From Microbacteriaceae bacterium (GTDB lineage: Bacteria > Actinomycetota > Actinomycetes > Actinomycetales > Microbacteriaceae), in the NCBI GenBank assembly GCA_025352325.1, contig JANXTR010000001.1, positions 1-54,336 on the forward strand: DNA of 54,336 nt, written 5' to 3'. Position numbers and translations under genes: made by a program. Positions 1-8,922 of the stretch are shown here, in pieces. Below the pieces are notes generated by a model. It was given only the letters and a program-made list of their open reading frames with translations. It searched no databases and was not told the origin of the DNA. Within the stretch, counting starts at the first letter, position 1; every line of letters begins with the position of its first letter.

Positions 1-1794
1 ATCGACGAGGCCCACTGCATTTCGAGCTGGGGGCACGATTTTCGGCCCGAGTACACCCAGCTGCGGCTGCTGCGCCAGACGTTTCCGGCCGTGCCCATCG
101 TGGCCCTGACGGCCACCGCCGACCGCCTCACGCAGCGCGACATCCTCACGCAGCTCGAAATGCGCCAGCCCCGCGTGTTCCTCTCCAGCTTCGATAGGCC
201 CAACATCAACCTTATCGTGCGGCCGGGGCAAGACCGCATCGGAGGCATTCTCGATTTCGTGGCCCGCCACCCCAACGAGGCGGGCATCATCTACTGCCTC
301 TCGCGCAAAACCTGCGAAACGGTGGCCGGCAAGCTCGCCCAGAAGGGTATTAAGGCGACGCACTACCACGCGGGCCTCACGCCGCTGCAACGGGCTAAGG
401 CCCAGGAGGGCTTCTTGCAGGACGACGTGCAGATTATCGTCGCCACCATCGCCTTTGGCATGGGCATCGACAAAAGTAACGTGCGCTGGGTGATGCACTA
501 CAACCTGCCCAAAAACATCGAGGGCTACTACCAGGAAATTGGCCGTGCCGGGCGCGACGGTACGCCCGCCACAGCCCTGCTGTTCTACAGCTTCGCCGAT
601 GTGATGTCGATGCGCGACATGGTGACCTCGGACGTGCCGCCCAAGCAGGCCGAGCTAAACATGGCCAAGCTGGAGCGGATGCAGCAGTTTGCCGAAGCGG
701 CCACCTGCCGCCGCAAAATCCTGCTCCACTACTTCTCCGAAACCCTGCCCCAGGACTGCGGCAACTGCGACATTTGCCGCAACCCGCCCACTACTTTCGA
801 CGGCACCTTGCTGGCCCAGAAGGCACTGTCAGCCGTGGCCCGCGCCCGCGAGCGCCTCAGCATCAGCCTCTGCATCGACGTGCTGCGCGGCATGCGCAAC
901 CAGGCCGTCATCAGCGGCGGCTACGACCAGATAAAAACCTACGGCGCGGGCCGCGACCTGCCCTACCTCGACTGGTACAGCTACCTGCACCAGCTCCTCA
1001 ACGACGGCCTTTTTTACATTGCCTACGAAGAAGGCTACGCCCTCAAAATCACCGAGCGCGGCCACGAGGTGCTGAAAGGCCAGCGACCGGTGCCGCTCAA
1101 AAAATTTCAGCTCGCCGAAAAAGCCGAGAAGCTACCCCGTGGCCGCAAGGCCGCCGCCGCCGAAGCCCCCGCCGGCACCGCCGAAACGGCCCTCTTCGAG
1201 CGCCTGCGCCAGCTCCGCAAGCTCATTGCCGACGAGGCCAACGTGCCGCCCTACGTGGTGTTTACCGACGCCAGCCTGCTCGAAATGGCCGCCGAGCAGC
1301 CCACCAGCCGCATGGCCATGCTCGCCATTTCGGGCGTGGGCATGAAGAAATTTGAAACCTACGGCGAGCGGTTTATCGAAGCCATCTTGCAGCACGGCTA
1401 CCCTCGCAGCACCCCTGTTTCGGAAGCCCCCGGCGATGCCGACGATTTTAGCGCCCCCCCCCGCTCGGCCGCCGAGCGGGCCAGCGAAGTCAACGGCTCC
1501 GAGCAGGCCACCTTCGACCTGCACCTCCAGGGCCTCACGCCCGAACAGATTGCCAACCAGCGCAACCTCGCCCCCAGCACCGTCCTCGCCCACCTCGAAC
1601 GCGCCTATGGCAAGGGCCTGCCCCTGCGCATCAACGACTTTCTCTCTGATACCGACCGCGCCACCATCCGCGCCGCCCGCGCCCAGCTCGGCGGTGCGCC
1701 CCCGCTGCGCGACCTTTTCGACCACCTCCGCGAGCAGTACGACTACTTCCGCCTGCGCCTGGCCGCCCTGGCTGACCACCGCATGGGGCAGTAG
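1..1794 (+). CDS. recQ: ATP-dependent DNA helicase RecQ, 5' truncated
   Basis: The frame is open from base 1, so the N-terminal Walker A part lies outside the window. The visible 597 residues start at helicase motif II (DEAHCISSWGHDF). They continue through the second RecA-like domain (DRPNINL near residue 65, QIIVATIAFGMGIDK, IGRAGRDG), the zinc site (CRRK near 236, CGNCDIC near 253), the RQC winged helix and an HRDC domain (about 395-465). A C-terminal helix-turn-helix tail follows (LTPEQIANQRNLAPSTV). RecQ unwinds 3'-5' in recombination repair. Codon use and the tail are of Bacteroidetes type, unlike everything after 4.7 kb. Confidence 0.95.
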   Translation: MDEAHCISSWGHDFRPEYTQLRLLRQTFPAVPIVALTATADRLTQRDILTQLEMRQPRVFLSSFDRPNINLIVRPGQDRIGGILDFVARHPNEAGIIYCLSRKTCETVAGKLAQKGIKATHYHAGLTPLQRAKAQEGFLQDDVQIIVATIAFGMGIDKSNVRWVMHYNLPKNIEGYYQEIGRAGRDGTPATALLFYSFADVMSMRDMVTSDVPPKQAELNMAKLERMQQFAEAATCRRKILLHYFSETLPQDCGNCDICRNPPTTFDGTLLAQKALSAVARARERLSISLCIDVLRGMRNQAVISGGYDQIKTYGAGRDLPYLDWYSYLHQLLNDGLFYIAYEEGYALKITERGHEVLKGQRPVPLKKFQLAEKAEKLPRGRKAAAAEAPAGTAETALFERLRQLRKLIADEANVPPYVVFTDASLLEMAAEQPTSRMAMLAISGVGMKKFETYGERFIEAILQHGYPRSTPVSEAPGDADDFSAPPRSAAERASEVNGSEQATFDLHLQGLTPEQIANQRNLAPSTVLAHLERAYGKGLPLRINDFLSDTDRATIRAARAQLGGAPPLRDLFDHLREQYDYFRLRLAALADHRMGQ

Positions 1795-1921
1795 GTTAGC
1801 CGCGCGGGCAATTCCCAGCGCATCCCGGTCAGTTGCGGGGGTGGTCATCTGCCCGGCCCGGCGTTTTGGGGGCCTTTGCCGTACTGCAGCCTGCTGCCCC
1901 AATAACCCAGCTGCCCATCCG

Positions 1922-2686
1922 ATGAAAATGCTTAATAAGGTGCCGGCGGTGACGCTGGTTTTCTGGATTATCAAAATAATGGCCACCACGGTGGGCGAAA
2001 CAGCCGCCGACTTTCTGGCCTTCAACCTGCGGCTGGGCCTGGCCAATACTTCGCTGCTGATGGCGGGGCTGCTGGTGCTGGTGCTGCTAGCCCAGCTCAA
2101 AGCCCGCCGCTACGTGCCGGCCCTGTACTGGGCAGTGGTAGTGTTTGTAAGCATCGTGGGCACCCTGATTTCAGACAATCTGGTTGATAATCTGGGGGTA
2201 AGCCTGGTTACGACCACCGTCATTTTTAGCGTTGCGCTGGTGCTGGTGTTTGCCCTGTGGTACGCCAGCGAAAAAACCTTGTCCGTCCACACCATCCAAA
2301 CCACCCGGCGCGAACTTTACTACTGGGCTGCCATCCTCTGCACCTTCGCCCTGGGCACCGCAGCCGGCGACCTCATTGGCGAACAATTCGGGCTGGGCTA
2401 CTCGCTGGCGGCCTTGCTGTTTGGCGGGCTCATCGCCCTCACCTGGCTGGCCTACCGCCTACGGGGCCTCAATGCGGTGCTGGCCTTCTGGCTGGCCTAC
2501 ATCCTCACCCGCCCACTCGGTGCTTCTCTGGGCGACCTGCTCACCCAACCGGCCAAGGCGGGCGGGCTGGGCATCAGCACAACCATTATCAGCAGTATCT
2601 TTCTATTGGCCATAGTGGTACTGGTGTTTCTCCTAACGCGGCGGCAACAGCAGGAAGATGCGAAAGCCGCCTCACTGCCGCAGTAG
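1922..2686 (+). CDS. COG4705-type integral membrane protein
   Basis: 254 residues, almost wholly hydrophobic, with about seven to eight predicted membrane segments. The N-terminus KVPAVTLVFWIIKIMATTVGE is typical of the uncharacterised COG4705 membrane-anchored family, in which two similar halves each carry a short polar TTVGETAADF / FALGTAAGDLIGE motif. Both motifs are visible here (residues about 22-31 and about 140-150), so the protein looks like an internal duplication. Start chosen at ATG 1922; ATG 1928 is also possible. The open frame continues far upstream, but that part is the shadow of recQ. Function is not known with certainty. Confidence 0.8.
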   Translation: MKMLNKVPAVTLVFWIIKIMATTVGETAADFLAFNLRLGLANTSLLMAGLLVLVLLAQLKARRYVPALYWAVVVFVSIVGTLISDNLVDNLGVSLVTTTVIFSVALVLVFALWYASEKTLSVHTIQTTRRELYYWAAILCTFALGTAAGDLIGEQFGLGYSLAALLFGGLIALTWLAYRLRGLNAVLAFWLAYILTRPLGASLGDLLTQPAKAGGLGISTTIISSIFLLAIVVLVFLLTRRQQQEDAKAASLPQ

Positions 2687-2814
2687 CAGGCAGCCGGTAG
2701 TCGGGCCGAATCATCGCGCGAACTTTGCCGTTGCAGCCCCCGGATTTTGCAGTTTTTTTCGCAATTCTGTTCGCCGGGAGCATTTTCTAAAATCGTGCAA
2801 ATCATTTAGCCGAA

Positions 2815-2853
2815 GTAGAGACGCAATACTTTGTGTCCAATCGTTGAACGATT
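2815..2853. repeat. Short intergenic palindromic repeat, Hymenobacter-like segment
   Basis: Two back-to-back inverted repeats lie between genes. The first is GACGCAA-tact-TTGTGTC with one mismatch (2819-2836). The second is the perfect AATCGTT-G-AACGATT (2839-2853). The motif resembles the short GTAGAGACGCAA-type intergenic repeats that I associate with Hymenobacter genomes; this is from memory, not from a search. It overlaps the apparent 5' end of the next reading frame, which argues that the frame's first codons are not translated. Confidence 0.5.
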
Positions 2854-3604
2854 TATACGCGAGAGTGCTCCGTTTCCCGGCGAGCCCCCTCGCGCCCATC
2901 TCGCTGACAACAAGAAATCAACAGCATTGAACCGGTTGTCGCGCCACGTCATTTTGCCAGCCACGGCCCTGTTCATCGCTGCTTTTGCCGTGCTGGTGCT
3001 CACGAAAACGGTGCCGTATTATTCGTTTAAAACCGGCATCCATTTTCTCAGCACTAAGAGCACCGTGACCAATGACAATCGTTGGTTTCGGCTGGCATTT
3101 TATGTCCACATCACCAGCAGCTTAGCAGTTTTGACTATTGGCTTGCTGCAATGGCTGCCAGTAGTGGCGAGATTGGGCGCACACCTTCATCGCACCCTCG
3201 GTAAGTTTTACATTTTTGGTATCCTGGCTTTCGCCGCACCATCAGGGTTCGTGTTGGCGCATTTTGCCAACGGCGGACTGGTGGCCCAAGTGGCTTTCTT
3301 GCTGCAAGCGGTGCTGTGGTGGTTTGCTACGCTGCAAGCATACCGGTCTGCCCGGCGGCGACTATGGCCCCAACACGTTGCCTGGATGCTGCGCTCTTAT
3401 GCCATTACGCTGGCCGCCTTATCATTGCGCGGCGAAAGCTACCTATTTTATTACTGTTTGCACACCAAGCCCATTGAAACCTACTTGACGGTGGCCTGGC
3501 TATCCTGGGTCGGAAATCTGTTGCTCTTGGAACTGCTGCTGCAAACCGGGCTGCTTCGCTTCTTTTTGCAAACTCACCTGCCTCAGCTAAAACCGCATGA
3601 ATAA
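2831..3604 (+). CDS. DUF2306-like membrane protein
   Basis: Up to 257 residues with about seven hydrophobic segments. The features NRWFRLAFYVHITSSLAVLTIG, HRTLGKFYIFGI and QHVAWMLRSYAIT place conserved histidines and arginines in the pattern of the DUF2306 (predicted membrane, cytochrome-b561-like topology) family. The start is unclear. No ATG exists near the N-terminus, and the first 8 codons fall in an intergenic repeat; TTG 2927 just before the first membrane helix is a reasonable start. The end overlaps the next gene by 8 bases, suggesting translational coupling. Function is unknown. Confidence 0.7.
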   Translation: MCPIVERFIRESAPFPGEPPRAHLADNKKSTALNRLSRHVILPATALFIAAFAVLVLTKTVPYYSFKTGIHFLSTKSTVTNDNRWFRLAFYVHITSSLAVLTIGLLQWLPVVARLGAHLHRTLGKFYIFGILAFAAPSGFVLAHFANGGLVAQVAFLLQAVLWWFATLQAYRSARRRLWPQHVAWMLRSYAITLAALSLRGESYLFYYCLHTKPIETYLTVAWLSWVGNLLLLELLLQTGLLRFFLQTHLPQLKPHE

Positions 3605-4499
3605 GCACCTTTTCATTGTTTCTTTATTCGGTGTCGCCGCCTGTCAGCACCAAGCACCACCGACCGCGGTAAGCACAGACGCCGCTGCGCCAATTACTGT
3701 GGCAGCGCCCGCGGGCTCAGCAGGCCCAGCGGCCCTACCGAGCCCTTTTACGGCGGCTGACACCCTTACCGCGCCCATGCGCGATTTGCTGCGGCAGGTT
3801 GATTTATCGGCGCTACTGTGCGGTGCGGAGCAAAACGGCCGCCCTTTTTTCGATGGTTTTTTTGGCCCCGACCACTACCGCTTCAGTGTAGCATTCACTG
3901 AAGTGAAGCGCGACAGTTTGCGTCCCGAAAATTATATCGTGCGCGGCAAATGCCGGTACCGTCAGAATATCCGTCCGTTTACCGGCGTCATCTCAGCCAA
4001 GCAAATAACTGATTTGGAGCTTCACGGCGATTTGATGGGATTGGTTGAGGAGAGCGTTACTAATTCTGATACAGCTGCGGCTCGTTACCAACGGGCAGTA
4101 AAGCACGTTCGCACCTACTCGCTACGGGCACGTTTTACGGCTTCGGAAACGAAGGCCGAAAACAGCGGTGTATTTGATGGAGAAGCTATTCTGAATTTTT
4201 TCGTTACCCCTGACCATGTAACCGGGTACGCTGTCGAGCCCATGCTCAACAAGAAGTTGCCCGCCCGGGGCGACCGTTTTTTGTTGCGGGGCTCCCGGCT
4301 CAATCTAACCACGGGCCAAATAAAATCGTTTGTGGTAGCCACCAATGTTTTTAGCGCGGCGCCAGACGTTTACAAAGACTTTGGCATCGGCGACCGGGGC
4401 GGTGAAATCAACCCAAAATACGCCAAGCTCGGCTGGAATGAAGCTTGGGAGAACGAAGAGTGGTGGGCCGATTCGCCCAAACCTTCGCTCAATTTATGA
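3597..4499 (+). CDS. Hypothetical lipoprotein, Hymenobacter-like
   Basis: 300 residues. The N-terminus MNKHLFIVSLFGVAAC is a short type II signal peptide with lipobox VAAC, so the mature protein is likely anchored by Cys16 in the periplasm. A Pro/Ala-rich linker to about residue 50 is followed by a soluble domain with many aromatic and charged residues (for example PFFDGFFGPDHYRFSVAFTE). I do not recognise a family. It overlaps the DUF2306 gene start-to-stop, so the two may be co-expressed. Base composition still belongs to the first, lower-GC genome. Confidence 0.75.
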   Translation: MNKHLFIVSLFGVAACQHQAPPTAVSTDAAAPITVAAPAGSAGPAALPSPFTAADTLTAPMRDLLRQVDLSALLCGAEQNGRPFFDGFFGPDHYRFSVAFTEVKRDSLRPENYIVRGKCRYRQNIRPFTGVISAKQITDLELHGDLMGLVEESVTNSDTAAARYQRAVKHVRTYSLRARFTASETKAENSGVFDGEAILNFFVTPDHVTGYAVEPMLNKKLPARGDRFLLRGSRLNLTTGQIKSFVVATNVFSAAPDVYKDFGIGDRGGEINPKYAKLGWNEAWENEEWWADSPKPSLNL

Positions 4500-4562
4500 C
4501 AGGCGTTGCGCGCCCGGCAACGCCATTCCATCAGTCTTCAAAAGCAGCCCCCTGCCCCGCCC

Positions 4563-5723
4563 ATGGTCTCCCCCATTCCCGACTTTTTTCAGCAGCGCTA
4601 CGGCTACGCGCCGCTGTTGGTGCGCGCCCCCGGCCGGGTAAATTTGATTGGCGAGCACACCGACTACAACGGCGGCTTTGTGCTCCCCTTCGCCATCGAC
4701 CGGCGCACCCTGGTGGCGCTCGGTGCGCGCGACGATGGGATGCTGCGGGTCGCCAGCACCTTCAGCGACGAGGTCATCGAGCTCCCGCTGGCCGAGCTCG
4801 CCGCCGCGCAGGCCTCCGGGGCTCTCCGCGGATGGGCGGCATACCCGCTCGGCGTCGCGTGGGCACTCGGCGTCTTCGGAGCGGACCTGGCCGCGGTGCC
4901 GGGGGCCGACATCCTGATCGACTCGAACGTGCCGGTCGGCGCCGGACTCTCGTCGTCCGCCGCCATCGAGAGTGCCGTCGCGATGGCTTTGACCGATATC
5001 TGGCAGCTCGGCTTCAGCCGTGAGACGCTGGCCCGCGTCGGACAGCGCGCCGAGAACGACGCGGTCGGCGCGCCGACCGGGATCATGGACCAATCGGCCT
5101 CGCTGCTGGGGCAGGCGGATTCCGCGGTCTTTCTCGACTGCCGCAGCCTCGAATCCCAGGTCGTGCAGCTCGGCTTCGACGCCGCGGGGCTGGCCGTGCT
5201 CGTGATGGACACCGGAGTGACGCACGAGCACTCCACCGGCGGCTACGGTGAGCGCCGGGCGTCCTGCGAAGCGGGCGCCGCCGCCCTCGGCGTCGAGAGC
5301 CTGCGCGAGATCGGCATCGACGAGCTGGACCGGGCAGGCCGCATCCTGGATGACGTCACCTACCGCCGTGTGCGCCACGTCGTCACCGAGAACCAGAGAG
5401 TGCTCGACACCGTCGCCCTGCTCGAGACGGACGGCCCGACCGCCATCGGCGCCCTCCTCGACGCCTCGCACCGCTCCCTGCGCGACGACTTCGAGGTGTC
5501 GGTGCCTGAGCTCGACCTCGCCGTCGAGACCGCACTCGAGAACGGCGCGATCGGGGCGAGGATGACCGGCGGTGGCTTCGGTGGCGCGGCCATCGCCCTC
5601 GTGCCGATCGACGGCGTCTCGCGGCTCCAGGTCGCCGTGGATGGAGCCTTCGCGGAGCACGGTTTCGGCGTGCCGGAGACCTTCACCGTGCGGCCGTCGG
5701 AAGGCGCGAAGCGCGAGCCGTGA
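4563..5723 (+). CDS. galK: Galactokinase, apparent chimera of two genomes
   Basis: 386 residues, full length for GalK, which phosphorylates galactose with ATP in the Leloir pathway. Motifs: galactokinase signature GRVNLIGEHTDYNGG from residue 24, GHMP ATP loop PVGAGLSSSAAIE near 123, and MTGGGFGG near 337. The first roughly 30 codons (RYGYAPLLVRAPG, codons GTA AAT TTG ATT) match the Bacteroidetes-like DNA upstream. From about residue 40 (FAIDRRTLVALGARDDGMLRVAST) wording and codons are actinobacterial. The frame is intact because the switch sits in the conserved signature. Start ATG 4563 fits the family; upstream in-frame starts encode a low-complexity stretch. Confidence 0.9.
   Translation: MVSPIPDFFQQRYGYAPLLVRAPGRVNLIGEHTDYNGGFVLPFAIDRRTLVALGARDDGMLRVASTFSDEVIELPLAELAAAQASGALRGWAAYPLGVAWALGVFGADLAAVPGADILIDSNVPVGAGLSSSAAIESAVAMALTDIWQLGFSRETLARVGQRAENDAVGAPTGIMDQSASLLGQADSAVFLDCRSLESQVVQLGFDAAGLAVLVMDTGVTHEHSTGGYGERRASCEAGAAALGVESLREIGIDELDRAGRILDDVTYRRVRHVVTENQRVLDTVALLETDGPTAIGALLDASHRSLRDDFEVSVPELDLAVETALENGAIGARMTGGGFGGAAIALVPIDGVSRLQVAVDGAFAEHGFGVPETFTVRPSEGAKREP
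4653..4690. other. Probable chimera junction
   Basis: Upstream of here codons and gene content are Bacteroidetes-like; downstream they are high-GC actinobacterial. The segment encodes GEHTDYNGGFVLP, which is nearly invariant in galactokinases of both phyla, so an assembler could cross between genomes here without breaking the frame. The exact base cannot be fixed by eye. Confidence 0.75.
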
Positions 5724-5822
5724 GTCATCGCCACCGAGGCGGCGGCGCACAATAGGAACTGCGCCTGATACCGTTCTGCTCACTGCGGACGCTGAGAGCC
5801 GCACCGTGATCCAGGGGGCACC

Positions 5823-6566
5823 GTGACGCGTTCCGCGCTCGTGCGGACCGCCGCCGTGGCGGCCCTGCTCACGGCTGCCGTCGTGTTGGCCGGGTGCGCG
5901 CCGCATTCCTCGCCCACGGCGTCCCCCTCGAAGACCGGTCGCGCCGCGGGCACGCCGACCCCCTCCGCGACGCCGACGCTCGCGCCGCTGCCCGACGACG
6001 TCGTGTTCCAGATCACCGTGGTCGCGACGGCGCCGGACGGCGCGACCGCGCGGCTCACCGAGACGGTGCACACCCCCGTCGCCGCCACCAGCACCCAGGC
6101 GGCCGACGAGACCCTGCTCGACAACGAGTGCGACAGCTGGCGCAACGCCTTCCCGAGCATCAAGTTCCTGGTCGCCAATGTGACCACCCAGGTCACCGCG
6201 GGGACGTGGAACACCGACAATGCGATCGCGGTCGACATGGCCGGCTATCCGGTGTGGACCGGCGATCAGCGGCCCTTCCAGGCGTACTGCGCCAGCTCGC
6301 TGCCGTCGATCCCAGGCTCCGCGCGCGCGGTCTCGCCGGTCGGCGGGGGCAACCCCGACACCGACGGCGGCTGGGGCATCTACCGCTACGGCTTCGCGAT
6401 CCCGACCGACCCGAGCGCGGGCAACAGCCCCGCCGCGACGAACGTCGTGCTCAGCAGATGCCGGGTCCAGCTCGGCACCGCGGCGAAGGACAGCGTCTTC
6501 GCGGGCACCTGGCCGACCACGACGCAGACCGACAACAAGCTGAGCTGCTTCTTTGGCGGCACGTAG
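5823..6566 (+). CDS. Secreted lipoprotein of unknown function
   Basis: 247 residues. A signal peptide with lipobox VLAGC (Cys near 25) is followed by a Ser/Thr/Pro linker of about 35 residues, typical of actinobacterial lipoproteins. The mature domain contains four or more cysteines (NECDSW, QAYCASS, SRCRVQ, LSCFFGG) that could form disulfides outside the cell. GTG start right after AGGGGGCACC. It is separated from galK by about 100 bases and convergent with folD; no family recognised. Confidence 0.75.
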   Translation: MTRSALVRTAAVAALLTAAVVLAGCAPHSSPTASPSKTGRAAGTPTPSATPTLAPLPDDVVFQITVVATAPDGATARLTETVHTPVAATSTQAADETLLDNECDSWRNAFPSIKFLVANVTTQVTAGTWNTDNAIAVDMAGYPVWTGDQRPFQAYCASSLPSIPGSARAVSPVGGGNPDTDGGWGIYRYGFAIPTDPSAGNSPAATNVVLSRCRVQLGTAAKDSVFAGTWPTTTQTDNKLSCFFGGT

Positions 6567-6612
6567 GCCGCGCTCCATCCGTCCCGGGTCACGCCGCCGA
6601 AGCGGCCACGGG

Positions 6613-7494
6613 TCAGCGCGCGGCGCGCTCCGCGGCCTCGACCACGTTCGACAGCAGCATCGCCCGGGTCATCGGGCCGACGCCTCCCGGGTTCGGCGAG
6701 AGCCATCCGGCGACCTCGGCGACGCCCGGGTCGATATCACCCGAGAGCTTCGCCTTGCCCGACTCGGTCGTCCCCGTGCGCGTGACGCCGACATCGAGCA
6801 CCGCGGCGCCGGGCTTGATCCAGTCCGGCTTGACGAAGTGGGGCACGCCGATTGCGGCCACGACGATGTCGGCGCGGCGCACCTCGGCGGCCAGGTCGGC
6901 GGTGCGCGAATGCGTCAGGGTGACCGTGGCATCCACTCCCTTGCGGGTGAAGACGAGTCCGAGCGGGCGGCCGACGGTGAGGCCACGGCCGATGATCACG
7001 ACGTGCTGCCCCGAGATCGGCACCTCGTGGCGACGCAGCAGCTCGACGACACCAGCCGGGGTGCACGGCAGCGGCGAGTCCAGCACGCCGTCAACGCCGA
7101 GCACCAGTCGGCCCAGGTTGGTCGGGTGCAGGCCGTCGGCATCCTTGTTCGGATCGATCAACTCGAGCATCGCGTTCTCGTTGATGCCCCCGGGCAACGG
7201 CAGCTGCACGATGTAGCCGGTGCAGTTCGGGTCCGCGTTGAGGCCCGCGATCGCGGCCCTCACCTCCGCCTCGGAAGCCGTGGCCGGCAGGTCGACGCGG
7301 ATCGACGCGATCCCGACCTCGGCCGAGTCGCGGTGCTTGCCGCCCACGTAGCTCAGCGAGCCCGGATCTGAACCCACCAGCAACGTCCCCAGCCCGGGCA
7401 CGATGCCGCGCTGATGCAGCGCCGCGATTCGCACCGCGAGCTCGCCCTTGATAGCGCTCGCGATGGCGAGCCCGTCGAGGACCCGCGCGGTCAC
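6613..7494 (-). CDS. folD: Bifunctional methylenetetrahydrofolate dehydrogenase / cyclohydrolase
   Basis: 293 residues, normal FolD length. FolD interconverts 5,10-methylene-, methenyl- and 10-formyl-THF using NADP. Visible motifs are the substrate-domain signature [11 protein letters not shown], then NPNK-like [15 protein letters not shown], the nucleotide motif [14 protein letters not shown] and the C-terminal [12 protein letters not shown]. It begins inside the glyA stop (ATGA overlap, 7491-7494), so both are translated from one message under the riboswitch upstream of glyA. Confidence 0.96.
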   Translation of the reverse strand: MTARVLDGLAIASAIKGELAVRIAALHQRGIVPGLGTLLVGSDPGSLSYVGGKHRDSAEVGIASIRVDLPATASEAEVRAAIAGLNADPNCTGYIVQLPLPGGINENAMLELIDPNKDADGLHPTNLGRLVLGVDGVLDSPLPCTPAGVVELLRRHEVPISGQHVVIIGRGLTVGRPLGLVFTRKGVDATVTLTHSRTADLAAEVRRADIVVAAIGVPHFVKPDWIKPGAAVLDVGVTRTGTTESGKAKLSGDIDPGVAEVAGWLSPNPGGVGPMTRAMLLSNVVEAAERAAR

Positions 7495-8777
7495 TTCCAG
7501 GTCCCGGGGCTGCTCAGGCCCTCATACAGCGGGAAGCGTCCAGCCAGCTGGGCGACGCGCTCGCGCAGGGCGGGCAGGTCGGCATCCGGCATGAGAGCGA
7601 GGGCGATGATGTCGGCCACCTCGGCGAACTCGGCGTCGCCGAAACCGCGGGTGGCGAGCGCCGGGGTGCCGATGCGCACCCCGGAGGTGACCATCGGCGG
7701 GCGCGGGTCACCCGGCACGGCGTTCTTGTTGACCGTGATGCCGACCTCGTGCAGCCGGTCCTCGGCGTCCTTGCCCGTGAACTCCGACTCGCGCAGGTCG
7801 ACCAGCACGAGGTGCACGTCGGTTCCCCCGGTCAGCACATCGATGCCGGCGGCCGTCGCGTCCGGGGCAGTCAGACGCTCGGCGAGGATCTTCGCGCCGC
7901 GCAGGGTGCGCTCCTGGCGCTCGACGAACTCCGGCGTGGCGGCGAGCTTGAACGCGGTCGCCTTCGCGGCGATCACGTGCATCAGCGGGCCACCCTGATA
8001 CCCGGGGAAGACGTTCGAGTTGATCTTCTTCGCGATCTCCGGGTCGTTGGTGAGGATGAAGCCCGCCCGAGGCCCACCGAGCGTCTTGTGCACCGTGGAG
8101 GACACCACATGCGCGTGCGGAACGGGCGAGGGATGCAGCCCGGCTGCGACCAGCCCGGAGAAGTGCGCCATGTCGACCCAGAGCACCGCTCCCACCTCGT
8201 CGGCGATGGCGCGGAACGCCGCGAAGTCGAGCTCGCGGGGGTACGCCGACCACCCGGCGATGAGCACCTGGGGCTTCACCTCGAGTGCCTTCGCCCGCAC
8301 GGTATCCATGTCGATCAATCCGGTCTCGAGGTCGACGCCGTAGGCGTGCGGTTCGTAGAACTTGCCCGAGAAGTTGAGCTTCATGCCATGGGTGAGATGA
8401 CCACCGTGGGCGAGCTCCAGGCCGAGAATGCGGTCGCCCGGCTTGGCGATTGCCGACAGCACCGCGGCGTTGGCCGAGGCGCCCGAGTGCGGCTGCACGT
8501 TGGCGAACGCGGCGCCGAAGAGGCTCTTCGACCGCTCGATCGCGAGCGTCTCGACGATATCGACGAACTCGCAGCCGCCGTAGTACCGACGCCCTGGGTA
8601 GCCCTCGGCGTACTTGTTGGTGAGCACCGATCCCTGGGCCTCGAGGATGGCGCGGGGCACGAAGTTCTCGCTCGCGATCATCTCGAGCGTGGTGCGCTGA
8701 CGATCGAGCTCGAGTTCGAGCGCGTGAGCAACCTCGGGGTCGACGACCGAGAGAGGCGAGAGGAAGGTGTCGGACAT
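7491..8777 (-). CDS. glyA: Serine hydroxymethyltransferase
   Basis: 428 residues. This PLP enzyme converts serine and THF to glycine and methylene-THF, the substrate of FolD encoded next. The PLP lysine is K231 in [14 protein letters not shown]; other family marks are [25 protein letters not shown] and VDMAHFSGL. The start ATG 8777 follows AGGAG (8783-8787). The frame stays open for 35 more codons upstream, but those bases form the ZTP riboswitch, so the longer start is rejected. Confidence 0.96.
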   Translation of the reverse strand: MSDTFLSPLSVVDPEVAHALELELDRQRTTLEMIASENFVPRAILEAQGSVLTNKYAEGYPGRRYYGGCEFVDIVETLAIERSKSLFGAAFANVQPHSGASANAAVLSAIAKPGDRILGLELAHGGHLTHGMKLNFSGKFYEPHAYGVDLETGLIDMDTVRAKALEVKPQVLIAGWSAYPRELDFAAFRAIADEVGAVLWVDMAHFSGLVAAGLHPSPVPHAHVVSSTVHKTLGGPRAGFILTNDPEIAKKINSNVFPGYQGGPLMHVIAAKATAFKLAATPEFVERQERTLRGAKILAERLTAPDATAAGIDVLTGGTDVHLVLVDLRESEFTGKDAEDRLHEVGITVNKNAVPGDPRPPMVTSGVRIGTPALATRGFGDAEFAEVADIIALALMPDADLPALRERVAQLAGRFPLYEGLSSPGTWK

Positions 8778-8829
8778 GCGTTCTCCTGAGTATGCGAACA
8801 GAAGCCTGACGATGCAGGCGGGGTCTGTC

Positions 8830-8906
8830 ACAGCCCAGGCGTACGGCCGTTCCCAAGAAGTCGCTCCCTGATGGTGACCCATCCGAACGCCAGTCGCGAC
8901 GACCCC
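8830..8906 (-). promoter_or_regulatory. ZTP (pfl) riboswitch in the glyA-folD leader
   Basis: Read on the minus strand, the leader holds the conserved parts of the pfl/ZTP aptamer in order: GGGUCGUCGCGACUGGCG (8889-8906, first paired element), a middle hairpin near GGUCACC, then AGGGAGCGACUU, and finally CCGUACGCCUGGGCUG (8831-8846), matching the diagnostic CCG-N-CGCCUGGGC block. ZTP riboswitches sense ZMP/ZTP, which builds up when 10-formyl-THF is short, and typically turn on folD, glyA and purine genes. That matches the genes here exactly. A small hairpin (8804-8819) between aptamer and RBS may belong to the switch. Confidence 0.88.
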
Positions 8907-8922
8907 AGTCTACGGTCCTGCG

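Noticed and set aside
1-4650. Horizontal transfer of a 4.6-kb Bacteroidetes island
   Set aside because: No integrase, IS or flanking repeat, and the joint is inside the most conserved part of a shared gene; misassembly is simpler, although not proven.
5724-5822. Additional small gene between galK and the lipoprotein
   Set aside because: No ribosome site or open frame of note; only a possible TAGGAA box.
4494-6578. 694-codon open frame on the minus strand
   Set aside because: It lies opposite galK and the lipoprotein gene; its product is Arg/Gly/Ala low-complexity, as expected for a shadow frame in high-GC DNA.
8778-8882. Longer glyA start with 35 extra codons
   Set aside because: These bases form the ZTP riboswitch and the RBS; ATG 8777 has AGGAG and matches the family.
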